A DNA stretch of 64,000 bases from Pseudoalteromonas shioyasakiensis (GCF_024518675.1 NZ_JANIGL010000002.1:372001-436000); one strand, 5' to 3'. Positions 16,685-26,899 are shown, counted from the stretch's first letter. A program made the numbers and translations. Notes: generated by a model from the sequence alone, not told the origin.

Positions 16685-17455
16685 TTAACCTTGCTCAATC
16701 AAATAATCTAATAACGCACGATAGGCAAATACACCTCGTGAACGAGGACAAAACTGAATCGGCACTTGTTGCGCTAAGCTAGCATCTCGGAACTTTGTAT
16801 CTACAGGGATCACCCCAGGCCAAACTTTATCGTTATACGTTTTTTGTAGTGTTTTATATGCTTCCAACGATGCGTTAGTACGTTTATCATACATTGTTGG
16901 AATAATGGTATATTGATACTGCTTCGATTGCGAGCTTTGCATTAATTCCATCGTTCGCATCATGCGATCTAAGCCTTTTAACGCCAAAAACTCCGTCTGT
17001 ACAGGCACCAAAATACGTTCACTTGCCGCCAAGGCATTCACCATTAACACCCCTAATACTGGCGGACAATCTAAAATAGCATAGTCATAATGCTCACTAA
17101 TTTTTGCTAACGCTTTTTTTAGTATCAACCCCATACCGGTTTTATTGCCCATACTACGATCAAGGGTCGCAATCGCCATTGTCGCAGGCATGATATCTAA
17201 ATTAGCAATATTCGATGGGCACAGCGACTGCAATATTTCTTCGCTTTGCATGGTATTACCACGGGCAAATATATCATAAACACTTACTTCTAAGTCTTCA
17301 GAGTCAATGCCAAAATAATATGTCAAAGAGGCGTGGGGATCTGTGTCTATCAATAACACACGCTTTCCTTGCAATGCTAATGTACCAGCAAGGCTAACTG
17401 CAGTTGTGGTTTTTCCTACACCGCCCTTTTGATTCGCCACTGTCCAAATTTTCAC
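16685..17455 (-). CDS. parC: ParA-like ATPase ParC for polar placement of chemotaxis arrays
   Basis: A 256-residue ParA/MinD-family ATPase with a deviant Walker A, QKGGVGKTT (residues 9-17), and the DCPPVLG switch motif near residue 128. In Vibrio the protein of this position, ParC, moves chemosensory arrays to the flagellated pole with ParP; the Pseudomonas counterpart lies in the same place. It is not topoisomerase IV ParC. The start is GTG at 17455, with AAAGGTG upstream. Confidence 0.9.
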   Translation of the reverse strand: MKIWTVANQKGGVGKTTTAVSLAGTLALQGKRVLLIDTDPHASLTYYFGIDSEDLEVSVYDIFARGNTMQSEEILQSLCPSNIANLDIMPATMAIATLDRSMGNKTGMGLILKKALAKISEHYDYAILDCPPVLGVLMVNALAASERILVPVQTEFLALKGLDRMMRTMELMQSSQSKQYQYTIIPTMYDKRTNASLEAYKTLQKTYNDKVWPGVIPVDTKFRDASLAQQVPIQFCPRSRGVFAYRALLDYLIEQG

Positions 17456-17467
17456 ATCACACCTTTA

Positions 17468-18424
17468 TTATTGTTCATTGCGCGTTGTAATCCGTATGCC
17501 ACCATGGGGTAATTGAATCACTTTAATCGTGTTATCGTCCGAAGGCAATTCAATTGCAGCAGGCTCTGTTGTTTGTTGTTCTTTCGCCGCTTCAGTATCA
17601 GCTTTTTTAGGTGGTAAGCCATATTTTGATAATGCGACCACGACTTTACGATTTTCTGATCGGCCTTGCTCGGTACTATTATCTGCAAATGGCGAGTATT
17701 GTCCGTAACCTTCTATTGCCATTCTAGCAGGGTTAATGCCCAATGATTCAAGCTCGACTAAAATAGATGTTGCCCGTGCAACCGAAAGCTCCCAGTTAGA
17801 GCGAAAGATTTCGTTACGAATGGTTTCATTATCAGTATAACCGCGCACCCGAACATAATTATCAACCGGTGCAATAATCTCGTTTACCATACCAATAACC
17901 GTTTTAGCTCTGCTATGTGCCACAGCACTGCCACTGGAGAATAACATGCCTGAGCTCAACTCAATGATCAACCAATCTTGGTGCAGCTCTAGGCTTGCTT
18001 CTCCATCACGGATTTCATCAATAAGTGCTGATTGCAGTTTAGTCAATAAGCTATCTAAGGGTTTACCAAAATGCTTTTGTTTAATGTTGCTGGTATCACT
18101 TTGCCCATCTAGTAACTCTGGCCCAGCTTCTTGTTTTTGAATACTTTCGCCATATAACAGTTCTTTTTCTGGGCTGACTCTATCTGTTAATAAACCTGTC
18201 CCCGTAACACCGGTGCCTTCTTGACTATGCTGACGCGCAGATTGATCAAACACTTGCTCAAGGGAGTCTGATAAGATTTGGAAACTTTCTTCTTTATTAA
18301 TTGCAATTGCATACATCACTACAAAAAAAGCAAACATGATAGTCATGTAATCAGCATAAGATACTAGCCAACGCTCTGTGTGTTGATTGTTAGTCTGTTG
18401 ATGACGAAGGCGGCGACGTATCAT
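17468..18424 (-). CDS. motD: Flagellar stator protein MotD (MotB family)
   Basis: A 318-residue protein with one transmembrane helix (about 22-42) that carries the conserved ion-binding Asp (Asp25, WLVSYADYMTIMFAFF). A plug-like and Ser/Gly-rich linker follows, then an OmpA-like peptidoglycan-binding domain (about 155-285; VRGYTDNE and a GYGQYSP stretch). The gene order cheB-MotA type-MotB type-ParA is that of motC-motD in Pseudomonas aeruginosa. Stators of this set work with or replace the main MotAB/PomAB stator, which is not in this window. Ion specificity cannot be read from the sequence. Confidence 0.88.
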   Translation of the reverse strand: MIRRRLRHQQTNNQHTERWLVSYADYMTIMFAFFVVMYAIAINKEESFQILSDSLEQVFDQSARQHSQEGTGVTGTGLLTDRVSPEKELLYGESIQKQEAGPELLDGQSDTSNIKQKHFGKPLDSLLTKLQSALIDEIRDGEASLELHQDWLIIELSSGMLFSSGSAVAHSRAKTVIGMVNEIIAPVDNYVRVRGYTDNETIRNEIFRSNWELSVARATSILVELESLGINPARMAIEGYGQYSPFADNSTEQGRSENRKVVVALSKYGLPPKKADTEAAKEQQTTEPAAIELPSDDNTIKVIQLPHGGIRITTRNEQ

Positions 18425-18427
18425 AAC

Positions 18428-19192
18428 TTAATTGGCTAATGAGTTAGGGCGCTCAACTCGGTAAGCTTCTAGTTTTAGCTCAATATTAGCAGGGCTATCG
18501 CCTTGGCTGATGGCTATAATTCCTTCCGCGAGTAGCTCATGAAACAACATTTTTTGCTCAACTTGTTGTTTTAATTTATTGGCCATAGGTAAAAACAATA
18601 AGTTTGCTAAACCAACACCGTAAATTGTCGCAATAAACGCAGTGGCCACCCCGGCGCCAAGCTTTTGCGGTTCGGTAATAAATGACATCGCCTGAATAAG
18701 TCCAAGTACTGCACCTAAAATACCAATTGTTGGGCTATAGCCGCCTAAAGCTTCATAAACACGACTTGCCTCAAGAAGCCGTTCACGCTCTAACAGCAAA
18801 TCTATCTCTAAGGTGTCTCGTAATTTTTTGTCACTTACGCCATCAATAAGCAAACTAAGGCCTTTTGCGGCATAACTATCAGGGTGAGTCAGTGCGGTAT
18901 CTTCAAGTGATAAATACCCTTCTTGCCGCGCTTTATGGGACCAGCTTTTAACTTCTTCAATGGCTGCGTCAATATCATGACGAGGTGGAAAAAACACCCA
19001 GTAACTTATCTTTAAGGCTTTTAAAAAGGTGCTTAAAGGCGATTGCAGCATGACGGCACCTAGCGTACCACCTAATACAATAATGAGAGCTGGCGCATTA
19101 AATAGCGCTGCAACAGCCCCCCCTTCAAGTGTATAGCCTAAAGCAATAGCGCCTAATGCGATAAATAAGCCTAGAATTGATAGCTTATCCAC
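18428..19192 (-). CDS. motC: Flagellar stator protein MotC (MotA family)
   Basis: A 254-residue inner-membrane protein with four hydrophobic helices and a cytoplasmic loop of charged residues between the second and third. [20 protein letters not shown] and [22 protein letters not shown] are the conserved MotA/TolQ-type helices. I prefer the GTG at 19192, giving a protein that begins MDKLSILGL as other MotC do and overlaps the cheB stop by 8 bp; a GTG at 19204 would add four residues. It pairs with motD, 3 bp downstream. Confidence 0.88.
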   Translation of the reverse strand: MDKLSILGLFIALGAIALGYTLEGGAVAALFNAPALIIVLGGTLGAVMLQSPLSTFLKALKISYWVFFPPRHDIDAAIEEVKSWSHKARQEGYLSLEDTALTHPDSYAAKGLSLLIDGVSDKKLRDTLEIDLLLERERLLEASRVYEALGGYSPTIGILGAVLGLIQAMSFITEPQKLGAGVATAFIATIYGVGLANLLFLPMANKLKQQVEQKMLFHELLAEGIIAISQGDSPANIELKLEAYRVERPNSLAN

Positions 19193-20318
19193 AGCCAATC
19201 TCACGTACTAATCGGTTAGCTACATCATTGAGCGCAATACTGGCACTGGCAAGCCCTGCAGCAGCAACCGCTTGTGGCATACCATAAACCACACTGGTAC
19301 TCTCATCCTGTGCCCAAATAGTTGCTCCAACTTGCTTAAGCATTCGAGCACCATCACGGCCATCAGCCCCCATGCCTGTTAACACGACAGCCAAAACATC
19401 GCCTTGAAATGACTTCGCAGCACTGGCAAAGGTTACATCAACACTTGGCTTATAAGTGATCCGTGCACTGTCATCTTCAAAAACTCGCAACGTGCGATTA
19501 CCACCTCGCCCTTCTATTAACATTTGTTGACCACCAGGCGCAAGGTAAGCTGTACCGGGCATTAACTTATCCCCTTGTTGCGCTTCTTTAACCTTGATTT
19601 TACACAAGCCATTTAAACGAACCGCAAACGCGGGGGTAAACGCAGCCGGCATATGTTGGATCAATAAAATAGGGTGCGGAAAATTCGCAGGTAACTGGGT
19701 CAAAATAGTTTGTAATGCCACAGGCCCGCCAGTGGACGTACCTATTGCTACCACTTGGTATTTTTTTCCTGAAGGTCGTACTGTTGCGGCATTGTTATCA
19801 ACAGCCGGAGCTGGACGATTAAAACTACGATCTGGCTGTACTACTGTTGCCCGTGGAGGCATAGTTTTATCAACTGCGGGCTTACTAATCGCAGGAGCTG
19901 GACGACTAAATCGAGATAAACGCCTACGGCCAATTTCTTTGACTTTATTTTGCAACAGCTTAATTGCGTCTTCATTATTTCGCGCGATATCTTCAAACTT
20001 CTTCGGTAAGAAATCTAAAGCACCGGCATCAAGTGCATCAAGGGTGGCTGTTGCGCCATCACGGGTTAACGACGAAAACATCAAAATCGGGGTTGGGTCA
20101 GCGGCCATTATTTCTTTGACTGCACTGATACCATCAAGCACCGGCATTTCAACATCCATGGTGATAACATCAGGGCGAAGCTGGCGCGCTTTATCTACAG
20201 CTTCACGGCCATTTACCGCAAAACCAATTACTTCGATATCCTTATCTTGTGTCAGAATCTCACTCACCCTACGGCGAAAAAAACTCGAATCATCAACAAC
20301 TAATACTTTAACTGCCAT
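19185..20318 (-). CDS. cheB: Chemotaxis methylesterase CheB
   Basis: A 377-residue protein with an N-terminal receiver domain (about 1-125, phospho-acceptor Asp55 in TMDVEMP), a Pro-rich linker (about 145-180) that holds two copies of an RPAPA-type motif, and a C-terminal esterase domain with catalytic Ser in GTSTGGP, His in QHMP and Asp in GMGADGRDG. CheB removes methyl groups from receptors during adaptation. CheR is not in this window. Confidence 0.96.
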   Translation of the reverse strand: MAVKVLVVDDSSFFRRRVSEILTQDKDIEVIGFAVNGREAVDKARQLRPDVITMDVEMPVLDGISAVKEIMAADPTPILMFSSLTRDGATATLDALDAGALDFLPKKFEDIARNNEDAIKLLQNKVKEIGRRRLSRFSRPAPAISKPAVDKTMPPRATVVQPDRSFNRPAPAVDNNAATVRPSGKKYQVVAIGTSTGGPVALQTILTQLPANFPHPILLIQHMPAAFTPAFAVRLNGLCKIKVKEAQQGDKLMPGTAYLAPGGQQMLIEGRGGNRTLRVFEDDSARITYKPSVDVTFASAAKSFQGDVLAVVLTGMGADGRDGARMLKQVGATIWAQDESTSVVYGMPQAVAAAGLASASIALNDVANRLVREIGCG

Positions 20319-20383
20319 TGGCGTACTCTTGTTAAATTTTTATCTATAGGAGCCTTAGGCTCCCATAAAAGATAAAGATTGCG

Positions 20384-22591
20384 CTAACCTGCGTAATACT
20401 TTAGCAAACTTGGGACATCTAGAATTAATGCGATCCCCCCATCGGAAGTGATTGTCGCACCAGCCATACCAGGCGTACCTTGTAACAACGCATCCAGCGG
20501 TTTAATTACCACTTCTTCTTGACCTATCAGTGAGTCCACTACAAAGCCAACTTGTTGTGTACCAATTTGAACAATCACGACATGCCCTTGCGCTTTACGC
20601 TGCGATGTATCAGCCCCTTTAACAAGCCAATGCTCTAGATAGAATAATGGAATCGCTTTTTTCCGCACTATGATAGTCAACTGCCCGTCAACGACATTCG
20701 TTCGAGTAAGATCTAAATGGAAAATCTCATTTACCCCGGCCAAAGGTAAAGCAAAAGTTTGCTCACCAACCACCACCATTAAGGTTGGCAGAATAGCCAA
20801 TGTTAACGGCACTTTAATTTCTAATATAGTGCCAACACCTAACTCAGATTGAATACTCACAGAGCCATTCAGTTGGGTTATTTTAGTTTTCACTACATCC
20901 ATGCCAACGCCACGGCCTGAAATATCTGAGATCTCTTCTTTGGTCGAAAATCCTGGTGCAAAAATTAGGTTATAGGCTTCGGTATCAGATAAGCGACTTG
21001 CCTGTTCATGATCAAGAACACCTTTGCTAATTGCTATTTTTTTAAGTTTTTCAGCATCCATACCAGCACCATCATCACGGATGGTCAAAAGAATATGGTC
21101 ACCTTCTTGCGAGGCCGATAAAGTAACCGTACCCGTTCTTGATTTGCCAGCGGCTTCACGAACATCGGGCATTTCAATGCCATGATCAACCGAGTTACGT
21201 ACTAAGTGAACTAAAGGATCCGCGAGGGCCTCTACTAAGTTCTTATCTAAATCGGTCTCTTCACCAACGAGCAACAAGTTTATGTCTTTTTTCAAGCTGC
21301 GTGCTAAATCACGAACAACTCGTGGAAAACGACCAAATACTTTCTTAATCGGTTGCATGCGGGTTTTCATTACCGCGCCCTGCAAGTCAGCAGTTACAAC
21401 GTCTAAGTTAGAAATTGCTTTGCCCATTACCTCATTATTTGTATTAGTCGCTAAGCTTACTAAGCGGTTTCGCACAAGTACCAGCTCACCAACCATATTC
21501 ATAATTTGATCTAGGCGTTTAGTATCAACCCGCACGGTTGTCTCGGCTTGCGGTGGAGCAGGCTTCTTAGCTGCGCTTGCAGCGGGTGCAGGCGCTTTAT
21601 TTTCTGCAGCTTGCGGTTTGCTCGTCGCAACGGGCGCTGGCTTCTGTGTTTGCGGTTGTGTCTTTGGTGTTGGCTCACTTGGTGTGGCGGCCTCTTCTGC
21701 ACCATTTTGTTCTATTGCTTTAGGTGCTGTGCCTTTACCATGCAATTCATCAAGTAATGCTTCAAATTCGTCGTCGCTAATTTCATCATCAGAGGAGCTT
21801 GATTCTACACTTTTAATTTCAGTGTCTTTAGTTGGCTCAGCAGATGTTTCTTGCTCTGCTTGAGGTTTTACTTCACCAAAGTTACCTACCCCGTGCAACT
21901 CATCAAGTAGACTATCAAATTCATCATCGGTAATATCACTGCTACTAGCACTATCTAGCGCTGCGGTATTGCTATCCGCTACAGGGCTTTGTCCTTTTCC
22001 GTGTAGCTCATCAAGTAAGCTTTCAAACTCATCTTCTGTAATCTCATCAATTTGATTTTCTTGCGGCTTATCATCAACTTGACCATTGAACAGCATATCA
22101 AAAGCGAAAGGATCATCTTCATCGATACCGGAATCTGTTGGCTGCTCAACAACCTCAGGCTCGGCCTCTGTTGCCGTGTCTACAACTTGCTCATTTTCAC
22201 TAGGCGGCTGACTAAGTTTATGCAAAATAGCCAATAACTCAGGATCTGCAGGTTCCGGTTGTTCACGATTTTGAATGGTCGCAAACATCTCATTGATTGT
22301 ATCCAGCGCTTGTAAGATAACATCCATGAGCTCTGAGTTTACTTTGCGTACGCCTTGACGTAATAAATCAAATACGTTTTCGGCACCGTGACAAGCATCG
22401 ACTAGCTCAGTCATGCTTAAAAAGCCTGCACCACCTTTTACAGTATGAAAGCCACGGAAAATAGCATTTAGTAACTCGGTATCATCTGGATTATTTTCAA
22501 GTTCTACTAGCTGTTCTGATAAAAGCTCAAGAATTTCTCCAGCTTCAACTAGAAAATCTTGTAAAATATCTTCATCGACTTCAAAGCTCAT
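20384..22591 (-). CDS. cheA: Chemotaxis histidine kinase CheA
   Basis: A 735-residue kinase: Hpt domain P1 with His49 (FHTVKGGAG), a long acidic linker (about 130-345), dimerisation P3 (about 350-415), ATPase P4 with N box NSVDHG, G1 DDGAGM and G2 GRGVGMD, and a CheW-like P5 (about 590-735). It phosphorylates CheY and CheB. The linker carries three copies of a motif close to ITDDEFESLLDELHGKG, at residues 184-200, 220-236 and 271-287. In Vibrio the corresponding linker region is where ParP and array localisation act. The gene lies 15 bp after cheZ. Confidence 0.96.
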   Translation of the reverse strand: MSFEVDEDILQDFLVEAGEILELLSEQLVELENNPDDTELLNAIFRGFHTVKGGAGFLSMTELVDACHGAENVFDLLRQGVRKVNSELMDVILQALDTINEMFATIQNREQPEPADPELLAILHKLSQPPSENEQVVDTATEAEPEVVEQPTDSGIDEDDPFAFDMLFNGQVDDKPQENQIDEITEDEFESLLDELHGKGQSPVADSNTAALDSASSSDITDDEFDSLLDELHGVGNFGEVKPQAEQETSAEPTKDTEIKSVESSSSDDEISDDEFEALLDELHGKGTAPKAIEQNGAEEAATPSEPTPKTQPQTQKPAPVATSKPQAAENKAPAPAASAAKKPAPPQAETTVRVDTKRLDQIMNMVGELVLVRNRLVSLATNTNNEVMGKAISNLDVVTADLQGAVMKTRMQPIKKVFGRFPRVVRDLARSLKKDINLLLVGEETDLDKNLVEALADPLVHLVRNSVDHGIEMPDVREAAGKSRTGTVTLSASQEGDHILLTIRDDGAGMDAEKLKKIAISKGVLDHEQASRLSDTEAYNLIFAPGFSTKEEISDISGRGVGMDVVKTKITQLNGSVSIQSELGVGTILEIKVPLTLAILPTLMVVVGEQTFALPLAGVNEIFHLDLTRTNVVDGQLTIIVRKKAIPLFYLEHWLVKGADTSQRKAQGHVVIVQIGTQQVGFVVDSLIGQEEVVIKPLDALLQGTPGMAGATITSDGGIALILDVPSLLKYYAG

Positions 22592-22605
22592 GCAGTGCTC
22601 TCCTC

Positions 22606-23367
22606 TTAGAAGCCCAAACTTGACAGTAAATCGTCAACATCATCTTGCCCATTGACAACATCATCTCGCGATTCTTTATCAATAATTGGTCCTTCAGGAC
22701 CTGCCAATGTCGCAGGTGGTGTTTCTTCTATGACTGGTGTTTTTGTTTTCGTTTCGCCAATTTCATGACTACCAAACGCAGTCAATAAATGGATTAAGCT
22801 ATCTTCAACTTCTCGCACTAACTCAATCACGCGGCGAATCACTTGCCCAGTCAAATCTTGGTAGTCTTGAGCCATTAAAACATTGGTCATCAGACCTTGC
22901 AGTTCGTCGGTCTTAGTATGAGAGTGGTTCATAAACTTATCCAAACTATGACAAAGCGTTTTAAATTCACCCAGCTCAATTTCACGACTCATTAAACGAT
23001 CCCAAGTCGGCTTAATATGAGAAATCTCATCAGCCAATTCTTGCGCTAATGGAAGACTTGCCTCAACGGCATCCATGGTTTTATTCGCAGCATTTTCTGT
23101 CATTTCCATAACATAATTTAAACGCTGCTTAGCATCTGGGATAGCATCTGTGGTTAAATCCGCTAACCGTGTATCGAGCTCAAAGTTTTTTAACGCGTCA
23201 TGAAGTTGGCGCGTCAATTTACCAACCTCAGCAAAAAGCTTAGACTGTTCTTGTGTCGCCGCATCAAGGATGAGCTGATCAGCTTTATCTTGCTCACCAT
23301 TTTCAAGGTAAGCGACAAGCTGACGGGCTTGCTCTAAAGTGATCTGAGGCGCAGCAGGTGCTGACAT
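22606..23367 (-). CDS. cheZ: CheY-P phosphatase CheZ
   Basis: A 253-residue helical protein. The four-helix core with LMAQDYQDLTGQVI (about 166-179), which holds the catalytic Gln, and the C-terminal peptide DDLLSSLGF (last nine residues), which grips CheY, are both clear. It dephosphorylates CheY-P and ends the tumble or reversal signal. A Pro/Glu-rich linker joins core and tail. Confidence 0.94.
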   Translation of the reverse strand: MSAPAAPQITLEQARQLVAYLENGEQDKADQLILDAATQEQSKLFAEVGKLTRQLHDALKNFELDTRLADLTTDAIPDAKQRLNYVMEMTENAANKTMDAVEASLPLAQELADEISHIKPTWDRLMSREIELGEFKTLCHSLDKFMNHSHTKTDELQGLMTNVLMAQDYQDLTGQVIRRVIELVREVEDSLIHLLTAFGSHEIGETKTKTPVIEETPPATLAGPEGPIIDKESRDDVVNGQDDVDDLLSSLGF

Positions 23368-23382
23368 AAGCCTCTCCTATTT

Positions 23383-23766
23383 TTAGCCTAGGCGCTCAAA
23401 CACTTTTTCCAATTTGGTTTTAAGTGTTGCAGCAGTAAAAGGTTTTACGATGTAGCCATTAACGCCGGCTTGAGCAGCAGCAACAATTTGTTCTTTTTTA
23501 GCTTCTGCTGTAACCATCAATACAGGGATATGTTTAAGCGTGTCATCAGCTCTGATCGCACGTAATAAATCAATACCTTGCATACCCGGCATATTCCAAT
23601 CAGTCACTACGAAATCAAATTCTTGATTTTGTAGCATTGGTAAAGCTGTTGAACCATCATCAGCTTCTTGTACATTTGTAAAACCTAAATCTCTTAACAG
23701 ATTTTTGATAATACGTCTCATCGTCGAAAAATCATCAACAACAAGGATTTTCATGTTTTTATCCAA
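23383..23766 (-). CDS. cheY: Chemotaxis response regulator CheY
   Basis: A 127-residue single receiver domain with acidic pair Asp11/Asp12, phospho-acceptor Asp56 (VTDWNMPG), Thr in MVTAEA and Lys108 (IVKPF). It binds FliM to change flagellar rotation. The start is TTG at 23766, which has GGAGG at 5 nt; the ATG at 23754 lies 17 nt from that site. The longer N terminus (KNMKIL) also matches Vibrio CheY. No separate promoter is evident in the 40-bp gap after fliA, so read-through is likely. Confidence 0.95.
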   Translation of the reverse strand: MDKNMKILVVDDFSTMRRIIKNLLRDLGFTNVQEADDGSTALPMLQNQEFDFVVTDWNMPGMQGIDLLRAIRADDTLKHIPVLMVTAEAKKEQIVAAAQAGVNGYIVKPFTAATLKTKLEKVFERLG

Positions 23767-23806
23767 AACATCCTCCGGTGAGGTCTGAACCTATATTTAC
23801 TTACTA

Positions 23807-24541
23807 CTAATTTATCCAGTCATTGATTTTTGCTTTTAGCTTAATCATCGCCTGACCATGTATCTGGCTCACACGCGACTCGCTTACATCGAGTATGTGC
23901 CCTATTTCTTTTAAATTCATTTCATCATTGTAATAAAGCGAGAGAACCAGTCCGTCTCGCTCTGGTAACGACTTTATTGCCGCTAACAAAGATTCATTAA
24001 AGCGTTCATTCTTAACGTTATTAAAGGGCTTGTCCAGCGCTAAGTCTTGGCCAACAGGGGTAATAACATCTTCATCAACCCCTAAGTCTTCAATGCCTAA
24101 TACTTTGCTAGAGTTTACATCACTTAGAATATGATGGTACTCATCTAGCGTAATATCAAGTTTTTCAGCAACTTCACTATCTTTTGGTTCACGATTATAG
24201 ACACTTTCAAGTTCTGCGATAGCTTCTGCAACCATACGGCTATTGCGATGAACCGAACGAGGAGCCCAGTCACCACGGCGCATTTCATCTAACATAGCAC
24301 CACGGATACGAATACCAGCAAAGGTTTCAAAACTGGCACCTTTAGTTGCGTCAAAGTTCTTTGTAGCTTCGATTAAACCTATCATGCCCGATTGAATTAA
24401 ATCATCTAACTGTACACTCGGTGGTAAACGGGCTATTAAATGGCACGCCACTTTCTTCACCAGTGAGGCGTGCTTTTCAACGATTGCATTTAAATTTGCT
24501 GTGGTTTGATAGCCCATCGCTTTATTCACCGATGCAGTCAT
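23807..24541 (-). CDS. fliA: Flagellar sigma factor FliA (sigma-28)
   Basis: A 244-residue sigma-70 family protein with regions 2 (about 25-100; QLDDLIQSGMIGLIEA), 3 and 4 (about 180-240; LKEIGHILDVSESRVSQIHGQA). It transcribes late flagellar genes such as flagellin, motor and chemotaxis genes once FlgM is exported. It starts just after flhG (TAA-CT-ATG) in the flhAFG-fliA string. Confidence 0.96.
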   Translation of the reverse strand: MTASVNKAMGYQTTANLNAIVEKHASLVKKVACHLIARLPPSVQLDDLIQSGMIGLIEATKNFDATKGASFETFAGIRIRGAMLDEMRRGDWAPRSVHRNSRMVAEAIAELESVYNREPKDSEVAEKLDITLDEYHHILSDVNSSKVLGIEDLGVDEDVITPVGQDLALDKPFNNVKNERFNESLLAAIKSLPERDGLVLSLYYNDEMNLKEIGHILDVSESRVSQIHGQAMIKLKAKINDWIN

Positions 24542-24543
24542 AG

Positions 24544-25404
24544 TTAGCCATTTACTAATTTTTCTATGAAGAACTCTAAATGGCCTGAAGGTTGGTTAGG
24601 TATAGGCCATTTAACTGCTTTTGTCGCCAATGTTTTAAAGGCAACTGCCGCTGGAGAGTTGGGGAATAACTCCACAATCACTTTTTGCCGGCGGGTCGAC
24701 TTGCGCATGTTTTCATCGTAAGGAATGGTTGCCACCAACTCCATGGAGACATCTAAAAATCGGTCGGTTACCTTTGATAATTTAGCAAATAGTTCATGGC
24801 CTTCACGCATACTGCGCACCATATTTGCAACAACTTTAAATTTATACACGCCATGCTCACGGCTGAGCACCTTTATGAGCGCATAAGCATCGGTAATTGA
24901 GGTAGGTTCATCACACACTACCACCATCACATCTTGAGCCGCGCGGGAGAAACTCAATACCATGTCAGAGATACCAGCAGCGGTATCAACAATTAAAATA
25001 TCAAATTCAGTGTTTAATTCACTAAAAGCACGGATAAGGCCAGCATGTTCAGACGGAGATAATTCCACCATACTTTGTGAACCAGACGTCGCGGGAACTA
25101 TTTTTATCCCTGCAGGGCCTTCAACTAAAATTTCGTCTAACTCGCACTCACCCGATAAAACATGGGATAAGTTACGCTCAACACGCAAACCAAGCATGAC
25201 ATCACAATTTGCTAAACCTAAATCGGCATCCAGTACTAAAACTCTATTGCCTAGTTGGCCAAGCGCGATTGCAGTGTTCAATGACACGTTGGTTTTGCCA
25301 ACTCCGCCCTTACCACCGGTAACAGCGATAACTTTTACACCGTTATTATTGTTTTGACTCATTTTTCGCAGGCCACTTGCTTGATCTAATACTGTGTTAA
25401 TCAT
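24544..25404 (-). CDS. flhG: Flagellar number regulator FlhG (FleN)
   Basis: A 286-residue MinD-like ATPase with deviant Walker A GGKGGVGKTN (about 30-39) and the switch motif DTAAGISD. The N-terminal peptide before it (DQASGLRKM) is the FlhG signature that stimulates the FlhF GTPase. FlhG keeps polar flagella to one per pole, partly by holding back the FlrA activator. The start overlaps the end of flhF by 8 bp. Confidence 0.95.
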   Translation of the reverse strand: MINTVLDQASGLRKMSQNNNNGVKVIAVTGGKGGVGKTNVSLNTAIALGQLGNRVLVLDADLGLANCDVMLGLRVERNLSHVLSGECELDEILVEGPAGIKIVPATSGSQSMVELSPSEHAGLIRAFSELNTEFDILIVDTAAGISDMVLSFSRAAQDVMVVVCDEPTSITDAYALIKVLSREHGVYKFKVVANMVRSMREGHELFAKLSKVTDRFLDVSMELVATIPYDENMRKSTRRQKVIVELFPNSPAAVAFKTLATKAVKWPIPNQPSGHLEFFIEKLVNG

Positions 25405-26899
25405 ACATCCCTACTGTGCTTGACGCTACTGCTTGACGTCGTGAATGTTGTGCTTTTGTTCTTTTTAAATACAATTGTTCAGCTTTTTTTACTAATTTCT
25501 CTGCATTAGCGACACGAATGTCTTCTGGAACACGTTGACCATTAGTAAGATACCCTATTGGAAGACGATTTTGAATCGCTACGCTAATAATCTCGCCTAA
25601 ACTTAGTGATTCATCCAATTTGGTGAAAATACAGCCACTTAATTGTACTTTCTTAAAGTGCCTTACCGTTTCTTGTAAAACATTAATTTGTGCTGTTGCA
25701 CTTAATACTAAATAGTTACGAATATCAACTCGCTGATTACGCATCAAGGTATTTAACTGCTCGGTTAAACGTAAATCACGCTGACTCATACCCGCGGTAT
25801 CAATTAATACTAGTCGTTTATTTCGTAAATGGTATAACACTTCTGCTAATTCATTAGCATCTTTTACTTGTTTGACCCCACAACCAATAATTCGGCCATA
25901 CGTCGCAAGCTGTTCATACGCGCCAATACGATAAGTATCCGTTGTGATCAATGCCACTTTATCAGCACCGTATTTTTGCGCACCAAGTGCCGCTAGTTTT
26001 GCCACCGTAGTGGTTTTACCAACCCCGGTTGGCCCAACTAATGCAAACACACCACCTTGGCGGAGTATTTCATTATTTGTTGTATGCATTTGATTTTCAA
26101 CCATTTGCAAAAGCGCTTGCCAAGCTTGTTGACGCGATACATCATCCGGAATAAAACACGCCATTTGCTCAGCGACATCATGCTCTATACCCATACCTAC
26201 TAAGCGATCAATCATGCAAGCGCGAGTTGGATCACGGCGTGCCATATCCTGTTGCATTAAGCCAGATACTTGATGCTCTAATAATTGACGAATCGCATTC
26301 ATTTCATCACGCATTGACGAAATTTCATCGTTTTTACCACTGCCAGACTTTGCAGAAGAATGTAAAGGCGTTTCTAAATCATCAAAACCGTTTTCTAACT
26401 CATCGTCAAAACCAAGACTGTGAGCTTGCGTATGAGCTTTGCTAGACGCTTCACGGCGAGCAAAATCTGGATGTGCTTGCGGTTCACTTGTTCTATATTG
26501 CGCTTGAGCTGGTTGTGGCTGTTGCTGCGGCTTGCCCTGATATTGAGTAGCAGTATCAATACCCGATTGGCTAAACATAGACGCAAGCTGTGGCGACTTA
26601 GGTTGTGGTGACTGACGTTCTAATAAAGCCTGTAAACTATCAGCAACTGCTGTTTGCGGCTCTTGCTGAGCTCGTTGTGGTGCAGGTTTTACAAAGTTAG
26701 GGTTACTTTGAGCTTGTGCTACAGCGGGTTGTGGTGCTGATTGTTTTGGCGCTGCTTTGTCATAGTCAACAGCAGCAACAATTTCAACGCCATTAGCTAG
26801 CTTTTTATTCGACATAATCACTGCATCTACACCAAGTTCATCTTTAACTTCTTTTAGTGCGGTACGCATATCTTTAGCAAAAAAACGTTTTATTTTCAT
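25397..26899 (-). CDS. flhF: Polar flagellum placement GTPase FlhF
   Basis: A 500-residue SRP-type GTPase. Residues 1-50 are the conserved B domain start (MKIKRFFAKDMRTALKEVKDELG); a long Gln/Pro-rich linker (about 55-190) follows, then the N and G domains with GPTGVGKTTTVAKL (about 290-303), DTYRIGAYEQL, DTAGMSQRD and TKLDE. FlhF marks the pole where the flagellum is built. Its presence is good evidence that the organism has polar, not peritrichous, flagella. Confidence 0.96.
   Translation of the reverse strand: MKIKRFFAKDMRTALKEVKDELGVDAVIMSNKKLANGVEIVAAVDYDKAAPKQSAPQPAVAQAQSNPNFVKPAPQRAQQEPQTAVADSLQALLERQSPQPKSPQLASMFSQSGIDTATQYQGKPQQQPQPAQAQYRTSEPQAHPDFARREASSKAHTQAHSLGFDDELENGFDDLETPLHSSAKSGSGKNDEISSMRDEMNAIRQLLEHQVSGLMQQDMARRDPTRACMIDRLVGMGIEHDVAEQMACFIPDDVSRQQAWQALLQMVENQMHTTNNEILRQGGVFALVGPTGVGKTTTVAKLAALGAQKYGADKVALITTDTYRIGAYEQLATYGRIIGCGVKQVKDANELAEVLYHLRNKRLVLIDTAGMSQRDLRLTEQLNTLMRNQRVDIRNYLVLSATAQINVLQETVRHFKKVQLSGCIFTKLDESLSLGEIISVAIQNRLPIGYLTNGQRVPEDIRVANAEKLVKKAEQLYLKRTKAQHSRRQAVASSTVGMYD

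Noticed and set aside
16685..17455. ParA-like gene as part of chromosome or plasmid partition
   Set aside because: No parB or parS-like site is near; position inside the chemotaxis operon fits array placement.
19594..20349. Long open frame opposite cheB (251 codons)
   Set aside because: It is antisense to a clear CheB, has no ribosome site and shows the Ser/Arg-rich composition of a shadow frame.
23767..23806. Search for a sigma-54 or sigma-28 promoter in the fliA-cheY gap
   Set aside because: Neither GG-N10-GC nor a GCCGATAA-like element is present; read-through from flhA is simpler.
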